Shown here in pieces: positions 23,217 through 31,796 of a stretch of DNA of 64,000 nt. This DNA comes from Chloroflexota bacterium. Its GTDB lineage: Bacteria > Chloroflexota > Anaerolineae > Anaerolineales > Villigracilaceae. Under the pieces are notes generated by a model, which was not told where the DNA came from, ran no database searches, and worked only from the letters and a program-made list of their open reading frames with translations. The stretch lies in contig JACRBN010000005.1 of the NCBI GenBank assembly GCA_016213105.1, positions 1 to 64,000 of the forward strand, given 5' to 3'. Position numbers and translations under genes: made by a program. The first letter of the stretch is position 1, and each line of letters opens with the position of its first letter.

Positions 23217-25760
23217 TTACGGCCATAGCCAGGCGGGCGACATGCCTTCGCCCGATTCCGTCACCTGGCCCGAATCCGTATCGATCAGGATCAGGCGCGG
23301 CTCGGAGAGCGGTTCGTTTAGCAGGAACTCGTGGGCCAGGAGGAAGCGTCCATCGGGCGACCAGGCCAGGCCGTCGTGGATGACGGCGGGGGTATCCGTC
23401 AGGGCGGAGGCGCTGCTGCCGTCGGCGTTCATCTGCCAAATCTGGTCGCCCAGCGTCCCATCCAGCCGCCGGCGGATGACGGCGATCCTCGTCCCATCGG
23501 GGGAGAAGGCCGCCAGGCCATCCTCAAGGCCCGCCTCGTTCGGGAGGGCTTGTGATTTCCCCGTGGCCAGATCGAAGAAGAATAAGCGCGTCACGAATAA
23601 ATCGCCTTGCGCGTAGCCATCATTGCAGAGCAGGCCATTGCTGCCGGGTGACCAGAACGCGCCGCCGCTCATCAGGCTGGGGATCAGCAGGGTTTCGCCC
23701 ATGCCCAGGTTTTGCAAATGGATGCCGCCGCTGGGCACGCTGTAACTCAGCCATTGGCCGTCGGGCGACCAGCGCGGGTTGTAGCCAGGCAACTGCACAT
23801 CCTGGAAGACCGCCGCTGTTTCGCCCGTGGTCACGTCCACCCAGGCCAGTGTCGTCCACTGATTCGTGTCGGCGCCGCCGCTCAGGCGCAGGGTCTCGTA
23901 GATCACCTGCCTGCCATCCGGCGACCAACTGGCGCGGCTGCACAACGCGCCGTCGCAGTTCACCAGCTCGCGGGTGGTTTCAGTTTTCAGATCCAACAGC
24001 CACAGGTCGGTACCTGGGCCGGGGCGATAGGTCACGTACACCACCTGCGCGCCGTCGGGCGAGAGCGCAAAACTGCCCACGCCGTTCGGGGCCTCGGTCA
24101 AGGTGCGGATTTCGCCGCCCGTCACATGTTGGAGGACGACCTGCCTGACCTTGGTGCCGTTCTTGGAAAGGAACAGTATTCGCGCCTGGTCCAGCTCGAA
24201 CGGCGACAAAACCAGCGCGGAGCCTGGGCCTGATTCCGTTCTCGCGGCCTGACTCTCCGCCCGTACCTTGCCCACCGCGCCGACGGTCAGTGCCAGTCCG
24301 AGGATCACCACCACCAGCGCGCTGACGATGGGCATGGCGGGCGCCAGGCGGCTGAAGGCATCCATGCGGTCGAACAGCCGGCGTCCATGCACCATCAGCA
24401 GGCCGATGACGATCAACACCGCGGCCAACCCGAGGCTGAAGGCCACGATCAGCGCCAGCCCCAGCAGGATGCGGTTGATGGCAATTGCCACCAGCAGGAT
24501 CGCCACTGCGTCGGGGCAGGGCACCAGGCCGCCGCTCACGCCCAGGGTGATGAGCGAACGCCAGGTCAGTTGATCGGGCACCTCATGTGTGTGCGGACCT
24601 CCGCCGTGGTCGTGGGTGTGTCCATGCTCGTGCGGATGCTCATGCTCGTGATGATGATCGTGCTCATGCTCGTGGTCATGCTCATGATTATGCTTGTGCG
24701 GCGTCCCGCCCTTGCGCCAATCGCGGATGCGCTGCATCAACAGGCCAAAGCCGAGCAGGAGGATCAGCGCGCCCGAGAGCACTTCCAAAATGGGGATCAA
24801 TCGCGTGGGCAGGAAGTAGCGTGAGGCCAGCAGCGTGACCAATCCCAGCAGGAAGACCGAGCCGGTATGCGTCAACGTGACGATGCTGCCCAGCGCCACG
24901 GCATGACGGGTCGTGCCGCGCGAGCCGACCAGGTAGGCCGCCACCACGGTCTTGCCGTGACCGGGCGTCATCGCGTGCAGCGCGCCCAGCGCCAGCGAAA
25001 TTCCCAGCGCCAGCAGGTAGAACGGAATGGACAGGTTCTGCTGGTGAACCAGGTTCGTGAGGATGTCCTGCGGCGTGCTGGTCTGCAGTTCGGGGATGAC
25101 CTGTTCCACCGCGCGGGTAATGGAATCCTTTTCCTGGCCTGCGGGCAGGGACGGCTTGCCGCTGTCCCAATTGGTCAGCAGGCTCGACTCATTGGAAGCC
25201 CCCTCGCGATTCTTCACAATATTGACCGTCAGGTCGCCGCCGTTCTGAACAGGCGGCTGAAAGGCGGCCTCTCCCAGCGCGGACAGATAAAACCAGTTAA
25301 TCGAGGTCTGCCGCTCGAAGTCGTTGAACAGGGCCAGGTGGAGGGTGTCGTTTTGGGAGGAGGGCCAGCCCGCGCTCAGGGCCAGCGTGATGAATTCGCG
25401 TCCGCCCTGCAGATCGTCGATGCTGGCAGGGAAGCTGGCCTGGTCGAGCCGCAGGGTCAGCGGCGTTCCGTCCGCGCGGACGGAGAGGTGTGCAGCGGTG
25501 GCCTGTCCCCAGGCTTCGGCTTCGTCAGCCTCGATGCTCCCGTTTTGATTCGCGTCGTTGTTGTCCCAAATGTAACGCGCCAGCAGCGGTCCCGGGCGGA
25601 TGACCCAGCCAATCGCAATGCCCTCCGTAGTCAGGGTCAGGTCGAAGGTTTGGAAGTACATGTCTGCGGGGTGGGCGGCGGCGCGCGTCACGGGCTGGAC
25701 GGCCAGCCAAAGCGCGATTAAAAGCAAAGCCAGGCGCTTGAATCGTCTCATGGTTTTCAC
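23217..25760 (-). CDS. NicO-type nickel/cobalt permease fused to a TolB-like beta-propeller
   Basis: An 847-residue multidomain protein. A signal peptide (about 1-28) is followed by an exported domain to about 245 carrying a calcium-loop-like DNNDANQNGSIEADEAE. A six-helix RcnA/NicO-type permease (about 250-510) follows, with ALHAMTPGHGKTVVAAYLVG and SGGLVPCPDAVAILL, the family's H-x(4)-D/P-G-H and P-C-P motifs. The first permease half ends in a cytosolic His-rich loop (alternating HEH/HDH, about 350-390), typical of metal binding. The last ~310 residues, after one transmembrane segment, are TolB/WD-like repeats (SPDGAQVVYV, SPDGRQVIYE, SPDGQWLSYS, SPDGTRIAVI, SPDGRFLLAH). The permease would export or import Ni/Co; the propeller lies outside the cytoplasm. 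GTG at 25760 or ATG at 25751 could be the start. Confidence 0.82.
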   Translation of the reverse strand: MKTMRRFKRLALLLIALWLAVQPVTRAAAHPADMYFQTFDLTLTTEGIAIGWVIRPGPLLARYIWDNNDANQNGSIEADEAEAWGQATAAHLSVRADGTPLTLRLDQASFPASIDDLQGGREFITLALSAGWPSSQNDTLHLALFNDFERQTSINWFYLSALGEAAFQPPVQNGGDLTVNIVKNREGASNESSLLTNWDSGKPSLPAGQEKDSITRAVEQVIPELQTSTPQDILTNLVHQQNLSIPFYLLALGISLALGALHAMTPGHGKTVVAAYLVGSRGTTRHAVALGSIVTLTHTGSVFLLGLVTLLASRYFLPTRLIPILEVLSGALILLLGFGLLMQRIRDWRKGGTPHKHNHEHDHEHEHDHHHEHEHPHEHGHTHDHGGGPHTHEVPDQLTWRSLITLGVSGGLVPCPDAVAILLVAIAINRILLGLALIVAFSLGLAAVLIVIGLLMVHGRRLFDRMDAFSRLAPAMPIVSALVVVILGLALTVGAVGKVRAESQAARTESGPGSALVLSPFELDQARILFLSKNGTKVRQVVLQHVTGGEIRTLTEAPNGVGSFALSPDGAQVVYVTYRPGPGTDLWLLDLKTETTRELVNCDGALCSRASWSPDGRQVIYETLRLSGGADTNQWTTLAWVDVTTGETAAVFQDVQLPGYNPRWSPDGQWLSYSVPSGGIHLQNLGMGETLLIPSLMSGGAFWSPGSNGLLCNDGYAQGDLFVTRLFFFDLATGKSQALPNEAGLEDGLAAFSPDGTRIAVIRRRLDGTLGDQIWQMNADGSSASALTDTPAVIHDGLAWSPDGRFLLAHEFLLNEPLSEPRLILIDTDSGQVTESGEGMSPAWLWP

Positions 25761-25811
25761 CTATCCTTCCGTGAAACGATGTGCGCCTGGCATGTTTGAA
25801 TTCGAGCGGGC

Positions 25812-26975
25812 TTACTGTGAGGGTGTGCCTTCGACGGCCACCCCAACCCAGGAGAAGACCCATTTCTCGCTGGCCGCGCCTGAAGGTGTGTAGATCGGCT
25901 GGCCTTGTTCATCGGTGCCGGTCTGGCGCACGGGCACGACCCACCAGCGCAGCACGTGGGCCACGTTGTCCTTCGGGCGGAAGGAGGTGGGCACGATGTA
26001 CTTGGTGTCGGTCACGTAATCCGTAATGCGGTCGCCCTGGTTGCCGGTCACATCCATGATGACCACCTGGTAGGCTTCGCCTTCGCGCAGGGTGCCGACG
26101 GAGGCCCATTGCAGGGTCACGACATCGTTCGCCAGGGTGAAGGCGCCGCCGTCCGCAGGCAGGAGCAGGTTCGGCGCGGGATAGGGCGGCGGGATGGTGG
26201 CCGTGGGCGAAGGTCCAGCCGTGGCGGCGCGCGCGCACAGCGGGATGGTCAACGTCTGGCCGACGAAGACGTTATCGGTCGAGAGGCCGTTGTAATCCTT
26301 GATGGCCTGCATCGACACGCCGTAGTTGAGGGCGATGCTGGAGAGGGTGTCGTTTTCCTGCACGGTCACGTTCACGCGCTCACAGGCCAGCATGGTCTGT
26401 GTGGCAGGCAGGGGCGTGTTGGTGGGCAGCGGCGCGGGGGTGGCGGTCGGGAAGGGGATCTTCATCACCTGGCCCACCACCAAGTCGGTGCATTGGCTGG
26501 ACAGGTTGTTTAGAACGATGATCGACTGCGGCGAGACGCCGAAGGCGAACGCGATCCCGTTACAGGTATCGCCCGATTTGACGGTGTAATCGAAGGGCGG
26601 CTGGATCGTGATCGTCGGGATCGGCGAAGGGATGAGCGTTTCGGTCGCTGTGGCGCTGGCCGTGGGGCTGTAGGTGGGGCTGGGAATCTCCGTGGGCGGC
26701 GTCACCTGTCCGGTGGTTTTGAGGGCAAAGAAAACCACCAGCGCGCCGACGACGAGCAGCAGCACCAGCAATCCCAACGCAAGCGGCAGGCTGAGGGTGA
26801 TCTCGGGCATGCGCGAGGCCTGGACAGCCTGTTCGGCCTTTTTGGCGGCCTTGGGCTCGGGCCTGGCGGCCAGGTCCGTACCGCAAACCAGGCAGCGCGT
26901 GGCATTTTCGCTCAGGCGCGTGCCGCAGGTTGGGCAAATTTTCGTTTTTGGTTGTGCGACGTTTTCAGGGCTCAT
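25812..26975 (-). CDS. Zinc-ribbon, single-pass membrane protein with two LysM domains
   Basis: A 387-residue protein. An N-terminal zinc ribbon has CPTCGTRL then CLVCGTDL (about 14-35). A charged linker is followed by one transmembrane helix (LSLPLALGLLVLLLVVGALVVFF, spanning about 62-85) and a Thr/Pro-rich linker. Two LysM domains follow: YTVKSGDTCNGIAFAFGV (about 130-175) and VTVQENDTLSSIALNYGV (about 200-245). The C-terminal ~130 residues are a beta-sandwich-like domain with WASVGTLREGEAYQVVIMDV. LysM domains bind peptidoglycan-type glycans; the ribbon stays cytoplasmic. This zinc-ribbon/TM/LysM layout is common in Anaerolineae. A TATAAT box lies ten bases before the ATG. Confidence 0.82.
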   Translation of the reverse strand: MSPENVAQPKTKICPTCGTRLSENATRCLVCGTDLAARPEPKAAKKAEQAVQASRMPEITLSLPLALGLLVLLLVVGALVVFFALKTTGQVTPPTEIPSPTYSPTASATATETLIPSPIPTITIQPPFDYTVKSGDTCNGIAFAFGVSPQSIIVLNNLSSQCTDLVVGQVMKIPFPTATPAPLPTNTPLPATQTMLACERVNVTVQENDTLSSIALNYGVSMQAIKDYNGLSTDNVFVGQTLTIPLCARAATAGPSPTATIPPPYPAPNLLLPADGGAFTLANDVVTLQWASVGTLREGEAYQVVIMDVTGNQGDRITDYVTDTKYIVPTSFRPKDNVAHVLRWWVVPVRQTGTDEQGQPIYTPSGAASEKWVFSWVGVAVEGTPSQ

Positions 26976-26985
26976 ACGGGCGGGG

Positions 26986-26991
26986 ATTATA
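26986..26991 (-). promoter_or_regulatory. -10 box of a probably leaderless LysM-protein gene
   Basis: TATAAT on the minus strand ends ten bases before the ATG at 26975; no Shine-Dalgarno lies between (ccccgcccgt). Confidence 0.5.
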
Positions 26992-27081
26992 CCATTGAAC
27001 TTGGGGATGGATTTTCAACCGGGCGCTGCCGCTCTTCCGATACTGAAAACCTGTTTCGCACGGTTGGGAGGGCATCCCGCA

Positions 27082-28395
27082 TCATTTCGTTCCTTCGGAT
27101 TCGGGGGGTGTGGGGGTGCGATTCGCCAGCGTGGACACCAGCACCTTGTCCACGCGGTTGCCGTCCATGTCCATGACTTCGAAATTCAGGGTGTTCCACT
27201 CGAAGCGATCGGCCGCCTGCGGGATGCGGCCCAGCGAGGTCATGACGTAGCCGCTCAGGGTCTCATACTCGGACTCGTGCGGCATGGTACGCAGGTTGAA
27301 GATTTCCTTGAAGTCGTCGATGGGCAGCATGCCGTCCAGCAGCCAGGAGCCGTCCTGCCGCTGGGTGGCCTGCGGCTCCAGCTCGAAGTCGCCGACGATC
27401 TCCTCGATGATGTCGTTCAGGGTCAGCAGGCCCTGCAGGCTGCCGAACTCGTCCACCACCAGCATTAACTCGCGTTTCTGTTCCTTGAAGATTTCCAGCG
27501 CGCGCGAGGCGAAGCTGGTCTCGGGGATGTACAGCGCAGGGCGCAGTTTGTCCTTGAGGTTGATCGGTTCGCCCGCCAGGCTGGGCACGAGCAGGTCGCG
27601 CGCCTTGACGATGCCCAATACCTTGTCCAGGCTGATATCGCAGACGGGGAAGCGCGAATATTCGCTCTCCGAGATCTTCCGCAGGATTTCGTGCTGCGAG
27701 TCATTGATGTCCAGCCAGACGACATCCGTGCGCGGCGTCATCAGCGAGTACACGCGCTGATCGCCCAGGCTGAACACGCCTTCCACCATGTCCTGCTCGG
27801 ACTCTTCGAATACGCCCGCCTGCGTGCCCTGGTCGATCAATACCTGTAATTCCTCTTCCGTGATCGGCGGTTCCAGCGATGGCCGGATGCCGATCAACCG
27901 CAGGATCAGGTCGGTTGCGGCACTCAGTAAGTTGATGATGGGCGAAAACAGCTTTGAGATAAGCAGCATCGGTCCGGCCACTACCCGCGCAATCTGCTCC
28001 GGGCTGTGCAGTCCCAATCGTTTTGGCACCAACTCCCCGAGCCAAAGCGACAAAATCGTGATGATCAACACCACTGTACCCAGCGCAAGCGGTTCGCTGT
28101 ATTCGTTGATCAATGGGATCTTGGCCAGTTCCACTGCCAGCATCTCGGATAACGTAGCGCCACCTACTGCGCCGGAGAGCACGCCGATTAATGTAATTCC
28201 TATTTGAATCGTTGAAAAAAAGACGTTTGGATTTTCAATCAACTTGATTGCGGTCAGGGAGGCCTTATCTCCTTCGGCGGCGCGGCTTTGCAACCGTGCC
28301 TTGCGGGATGCGACAAGCGCGGCTTCTGACATGGCCAACACACCGTTTATTAGAATTAAAAACGCAATAACTAGCATTTCATTTATGGAATTCAT
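27082..28395 (-). CDS. CorC/HlyC family protein (DUF21-CBS-CBS-CorC domains)
   Basis: A 437-residue membrane protein. The DUF21 domain (about 1-200) has four hydrophobic segments, with ALVASRKARLQSRAAEGDK after TM1 and IQIGITLIGVLSGAVGG before TM2. Two CBS domains follow (about 215-335; VYSLMTPRTDVVWLD and ELMLVVDEFGSLQGLLTLND), then a C-terminal CorC_HlyC domain (RQDGSWLLDGMLPIDDF and RIPQAADRFEWNTLNFEVMD). The family mediates Mg2+ (or other divalent ion) efflux or homeostasis. Its ATG overlaps the stop of a truncated paralogue upstream (TGA/ATG overlap at 28392-28395). Confidence 0.92.
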   Translation of the reverse strand: MNSINEMLVIAFLILINGVLAMSEAALVASRKARLQSRAAEGDKASLTAIKLIENPNVFFSTIQIGITLIGVLSGAVGGATLSEMLAVELAKIPLINEYSEPLALGTVVLIITILSLWLGELVPKRLGLHSPEQIARVVAGPMLLISKLFSPIINLLSAATDLILRLIGIRPSLEPPITEEELQVLIDQGTQAGVFEESEQDMVEGVFSLGDQRVYSLMTPRTDVVWLDINDSQHEILRKISESEYSRFPVCDISLDKVLGIVKARDLLVPSLAGEPINLKDKLRPALYIPETSFASRALEIFKEQKRELMLVVDEFGSLQGLLTLNDIIEEIVGDFELEPQATQRQDGSWLLDGMLPIDDFKEIFNLRTMPHESEYETLSGYVMTSLGRIPQAADRFEWNTLNFEVMDMDGNRVDKVLVSTLANRTPTPPESEGTK

Positions 28396-28712
28396 CTTAG
28401 CACTCTATGGTTGATTCGATCATCTGTTATCACGGTCTCACTATTCCACACAATAAAGGCCCAGCTCAATGGTGGGAGTGGACTGACATACCAACGATGA
28501 AAATAACCCAGTGGGAGGGCTGTTTGTTTTTTGTCCAATTTAAGGATCGACCCTGTGTGCGGCTCCCCCTGGTTGCTCAGATTTTGCAGGCGGGCCCTGC
28601 GCGCCGAAAGCAGCGCCGTCTCCGCCATCGCCAGGACACTGTTCAAAAGAAGCAGGATTGCTATGGACGCCAGGCCGGTCTTGAAGTCGATGGTAAGCGA
28701 GATTTCTGACAT
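28392..28712 (-). pseudogene. Truncated CorC/HlyC paralogue
   Basis: The frame begins like the next gene: after MSEISLTIDFKTG comes a transmembrane segment then LAMAETALLSARRARLQNL, matching DUF21 starts (S-E-A-A-L-x-S-x-R-x-x-R-L). From about residue 55 the similarity is lost, and the protein ends at 106 residues without TM2-TM4, CBS or CorC domains. This looks like a deletion or decay in a tandem paralogue. The stop overlaps the start of the intact CorC gene, so it may still act as a translated leader. Confidence 0.65.
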
Positions 28713-28858
28713 GAGCGGTTTCGGCAGGACTCCTTTCCCTGCCAGGGGTATTTTACCTGATAAATAGAAAATGAATTCATAACCTCGAAGGCTACGTGAG
28801 AGCGGATGTTTCCATTTCAATGTGAATCGTTTTGAAAAAACGGGTTATCGCAAGTTTT

Positions 28859-29920
28859 TTATCCAACCTTGATCCCGCTCCCGGCCTGGACGGTTCCCAC
28901 CGCCCAGGCGGGTTGTCCCATTTCGCGCGCGCGCGCCTCGAAGGCGGCCAGCTTGTCGGCGGGGACTCCCAGCAGCAGGCCGCCGCTGGTCTGCGGATCG
29001 TAGAGCAGCATCTGCGCCGGTTCGTCGATGGCAGCGTCGAACCGCACCTTGGGCCCGTAATGTCCCAGGTTGTCGAATGCCCCGCCGGGGAAGGTGCCGC
29101 GTTCGGCGTACTTGCGCGCCCCGCCCACGAGTGGGATCTTGGCAAGCTCGATGTGCAGCGAAACGCCCGAAGCCTCGGCCATTTCCAGGCCGTGGCCGAG
29201 GAAACTGTAGCCCGTGATGTCGGTGGCAGCTTTCAGCCCGAATTCCACCGCCAGTTCTGAAGCGGAGCGGTTCAGGCGCTTCATCCACTCCACGACTTCC
29301 TGGATGTCCTGCGGCTCGGCCTTGCCCTGTTTGAGCGCCGTGGTGGTGACGCCGAAGCCGAGCGGCTTGGTCAAGAGAAGCGCGTCGCCGGGCTTCAGCC
29401 CGCCCTTGGTCAACGCCCTGCCTGGGTCGACGAAGCCGATCACGACCAGGCCGTACTTCGGCTCCTTGTCCTTGACCGTGTGTCCGCCCGCGATGACCAC
29501 GCCCGCCTCGCGCGCCTTCTCCGCGCCGCCGCGCAGGATCTCGGCGGAAATCTCCAACGGCAGGTCGGGGGGCAGGGCGGCGATATTCAACGCCAAAAAC
29601 GGACGCCCGCCCATGGCGTACACGTCCGAGAGGCTGTTGGCCGCGGCGATGGAGCCGTAGTCGTAGGCCTCGTCCACCACGGGCGTGAAGAAGTCCGTGG
29701 TGACGACCAGCGCGCGCGAGTCGTCCAGCCGCCAGATGGCGGCATCATCAGGACCCTCCAGCCCCACCAACAAATCGGGGTAGGCTGTGGGATCGAAAAC
29801 GTCCTGGATGGGGCGCAGAACCTGCGCCAGCGCGTCCGCGCTTAGTTTGGACGCTCAGCCGGCGCAGGCTGAAAGCGAGGTCAGGCGAATCTGCCGCCCG
29901 GAAGGATGGGTCTCGTTCAA
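28859..29920 (-). CDS. selD: Selenophosphate synthase containing selenocysteine
   Basis: Selenide, water dikinase: it makes selenophosphate from selenide and ATP for tRNA-Sec and selenouridine synthesis. The frame runs from TTG 29920 (GGAG upstream) through a single in-frame TGA at 29857-29855 to the stop at 28859. Residues around the TGA are IRLTSLSACAG-U-ASKLSADAL, aligning U22 with the catalytic Cys17 and the following Lys with Lys20 of the E. coli enzyme. Downstream are GPDDAAIWRLD, VVTTDFFTPVVDE, NSLSDVYAMGG and IAGGHTVKD, all standard. A SECIS-like hairpin spans the UGA. Read without recoding, the gene would appear to start at 29773 and lack its active site. A long terminator hairpin lies upstream (29937-29969). 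The partner genes selA, selB and selC are not in the window. Confidence 0.9.
29826..29863 (-). promoter_or_regulatory. SECIS-like hairpin at the selD UGA
   Basis: On the minus strand GCCGGC (29863-29858), the UGA bulge (29857-29855) and GCGUCC (29854-29849) face GGACGC (29837-29832) and GCUGGC (29831-29826), with an 11-base loop. All twelve pairs form, counting one G-U. Position immediately at and after the UGA is as expected for bacterial SECIS elements. Confidence 0.75.
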
Positions 29921-29936
29921 ACGAGTCTCCAGAAGG

Positions 29937-29969
29937 AGACCCTAAGGGTTTGTAAAACCCTTAGGGTCT
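29937..29969 (-). terminator. Terminator between the SPFH gene and selD
   Basis: AGACCCTAAGGGTTT (29937-29951) pairs with AAACCCTTAGGGTCT (29955-29969) across a short loop. It follows the SPFH stop by ten bases, so selD should have its own promoter or depend on read-through. Confidence 0.85.
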
Positions 29970-29979
29970 GGATATGAGA

Positions 29980-30948
29980 TTACTCCGCCGGGATGACCGG
30001 CGTGGTGGGCGTGGGCGTGATGTTCGGCAGCGGCAGGATGAACTGATTGCCGGTCGGGAGGAAGATGGTCTGCACGCCGGGCGCCAGTTTCAGAATGTAC
30101 TGGTATTGCAGCATAAGCGGATTCTTCGCCAGCACGGACGCAATCAACTCCAGCGCCTTGGCTTCCGCCTCCGCTTCGATGATGCGGGCCTGGGCCGCGC
30201 CCTGCGCCGCGATCACGGCCGCATCAGCCTGGCCCTGGGCCACCTGGCGGGCCTGCTCGGCTTCCTGTTTCTTGGACTCGACCACAAACTTGGCTTGCTG
30301 GGCCTGCTGTTCAGCAATCTGCTTCTGTTCGACCGCGGTGGCGTATTCAGGGCTGAAATGAATATCGCGCAACAGGAAGCTATCCAGCACCAGGTCATTT
30401 TTGGATAGGGTGTCAAACAATGTCGCGGTGATCATCTCTTCCATTTCGGCGCGCTTGGTGCTGACGATTTCCTCGACGCCGTATTGCGAGACCGCATCGC
30501 GAATGGCGTTGCGGACGGCGGGGCGGATCAAGTCATTTTCGTAACGGTTTTGCCAGTTGATATGCAGTTCGATCAACTTTGTCGGGTCAATCGAATAGAT
30601 GACCGAAACATCGATGAACACTTCCTGGCCGTCCTTGGTGCGCGCGCGGATCGAGTCATCTCCCTGCACCTGTCCCTCAGCTGCGCTTGCCGACATGGTG
30701 TACGTTTGCCTGGCGATGCTGTACGTTTCAAGATGCTCCGCCAGAGGGATAATGATGTGCAGGCCCGATTGCAGGGGTTCCTGACGATAGCCGCCCGGCG
30801 AGAAAATCGAGATCACAACCGCGCTGGTCTGGGGCGGGATGAAGACAAAGGTCGAGGCCAGCAGCGCGCCGATGGCGATCACTACGGCAATGATGACCAG
30901 GAAGCGGGTATTGGGTCTTCCGCGATTTGCAAAGTTCTGATTAGACAC
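29980..30948 (-). CDS. SPFH/prohibitin family membrane protein
   Basis: A 322-residue SPFH protein. One N-terminal transmembrane anchor (FLVIIAVVIAIGALLASTFVF, about residues 16-37) precedes the SPFH domain (about 38-190; SPGGYRQEPLQSGLHIIIP, VIYSIDPTKLIELHINWQN). A long coiled-coil region rich in Glu/Ala/Gln (about 190-265; EQKQIAEQQAQQAKFVVESK) follows, then a Pro/Thr tail (NITPTPTTPVIPAE). These proteins form membrane microdomain scaffolds and protease-regulating rings (HflC/prohibitin type). GAGGAGA lies before the GTG start at 30948. A second SPFH protein (slipin) is encoded at 36227. Confidence 0.9.
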   Translation of the reverse strand: MSNQNFANRGRPNTRFLVIIAVVIAIGALLASTFVFIPPQTSAVVISIFSPGGYRQEPLQSGLHIIIPLAEHLETYSIARQTYTMSASAAEGQVQGDDSIRARTKDGQEVFIDVSVIYSIDPTKLIELHINWQNRYENDLIRPAVRNAIRDAVSQYGVEEIVSTKRAEMEEMITATLFDTLSKNDLVLDSFLLRDIHFSPEYATAVEQKQIAEQQAQQAKFVVESKKQEAEQARQVAQGQADAAVIAAQGAAQARIIEAEAEAKALELIASVLAKNPLMLQYQYILKLAPGVQTIFLPTGNQFILPLPNITPTPTTPVIPAE

Positions 30949-31020
30949 GTTCTCCTCCGATTTGAAAAAAAATTAGATTGGACCTGATTATACTTGCTTG
31001 TCCCGTTTACCGAAGCATGA

Positions 31021-31026
31021 TAGCAT
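31021..31026 (+). promoter_or_regulatory. -10-like box just before the PyrK-like gene
   Basis: TAGCAT ends six bases before ATG 31033 with no ribosome site; a leaderless start is implied. Confidence 0.35.
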
Positions 31027-31032
31027 CGGCCC

Positions 31033-31707
31033 ATGCATACTGGTGAGGGACAACTGCTCGAACTGTATTACGAGACCGAACGGGCCGCCGCGCGGATTCT
31101 CTGTCCGCCACTGTTGATTCCCGCGCCCGGGCAGTATCTGCTGGCTCACGACGGCTCGGACACGCCCCTGGCGGTTCCCGTTTTCCCGGCCGGACCCGCC
31201 GCTGACGGCTTCCTGGCTGCGTCGTCCCTGCCGCGCGCCTGGACCCCTGGTACTCAACTTCACTTACGTGGTCCGCTGGGACGGGGTTTCTCCCTGCCGA
31301 TCACGGCCCGCCGCGTGGCCCTGCTGGCCTGGGACGATTCGCCTGCGCGCCTGCTGGCACTGCTCCCTGCGGCGTTCAAGCAGGACGCGGCCGTGACCCT
31401 GGTCTGCCAGACGGCCCCGCGCGACCTGCCCCCCGAGGTCGAAGTTCAGCCTTTGCAGGCCCTGGCAGAGACGCTCGCGTGGGCTGACTTCCTGGCCGTG
31501 GATGCGGGGCGCGAGTCCCTGCCCGGGTTGAGGTCAAAACTTGGGGAACGGAATCAGGCCGCGGCGGAGATTCAAGTGCTCGTCCGCACGCAGATGCCTT
31601 GCGGCACGTTGGCCGAGTGCGGTGTCTGCGCTGTCCGCATCCGCGGCGGTTGGAAGATGGCCTGCAAGGATGGCCCCGTGTTCGACTGGCGGGAGCTGAG
31701 AGGATAG
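31033..31707 (+). CDS. Dihydroorotate dehydrogenase electron-transfer subunit-like (PyrK-type)
   Basis: A 224-residue protein resembling PyrK, which passes electrons from PyrD-B to NAD through FAD and a [2Fe-2S] cluster. The N-terminal half is an FAD-binding-like barrel (LLIPAPGQYLLAH, LRGPLGRGFSLP, where G-P-L-G-x-G-F is a recurring PyrK element). The C-terminus holds the cluster cysteines: MPCGTLAECGVCAVRIRGGW then KMACKDGPVF. No pyrD lies next to it; it is alone between a terminator and divergent genes. It could serve another oxidoreductase. Confidence 0.78.
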   Translation: MHTGEGQLLELYYETERAAARILCPPLLIPAPGQYLLAHDGSDTPLAVPVFPAGPAADGFLAASSLPRAWTPGTQLHLRGPLGRGFSLPITARRVALLAWDDSPARLLALLPAAFKQDAAVTLVCQTAPRDLPPEVEVQPLQALAETLAWADFLAVDAGRESLPGLRSKLGERNQAAAEIQVLVRTQMPCGTLAECGVCAVRIRGGWKMACKDGPVFDWRELRG

Positions 31708-31709
31708 GA

Positions 31710-31733
31710 AACGCCGCCCAAACGGGCGGCGTT
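31710..31733 (+). terminator. Intrinsic terminator after the PyrK-like gene
   Basis: AACGCCGCCC (31710-31719) pairs with GGGCGGCGTT (31724-31733), running directly into a TTTTTT tract. Confidence 0.9.
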
Positions 31734-31747
31734 TTTTGAATCAGTGG

Positions 31748-31787
31748 GGCGGAATGGTATTCCGCCGTGTTACGGGATACCATCCCG
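31748..31787. repeat. Two short palindromes, REP-like pair
   Basis: GGCGGAAT-ggt-ATTCCGCC (31748-31766) and CGGGAT-acc-ATCCCG (31773-31787), close together in the gap between converging genes. Confidence 0.7.
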
Positions 31788-31796
31788 CGCCACCCA

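Noticed and set aside
24580-24720. Apparent repeated array near 24600-24700
   Set aside because: The repeats are alternating His codons (CAT/CAC) of the metal-binding loop of the NicO protein, not a CRISPR array.
28859-29773. selD starting at 29773
   Set aside because: It would lack the active-site residue and the conserved N-terminus; the frame continues through a selenocysteine UGA to 29920.
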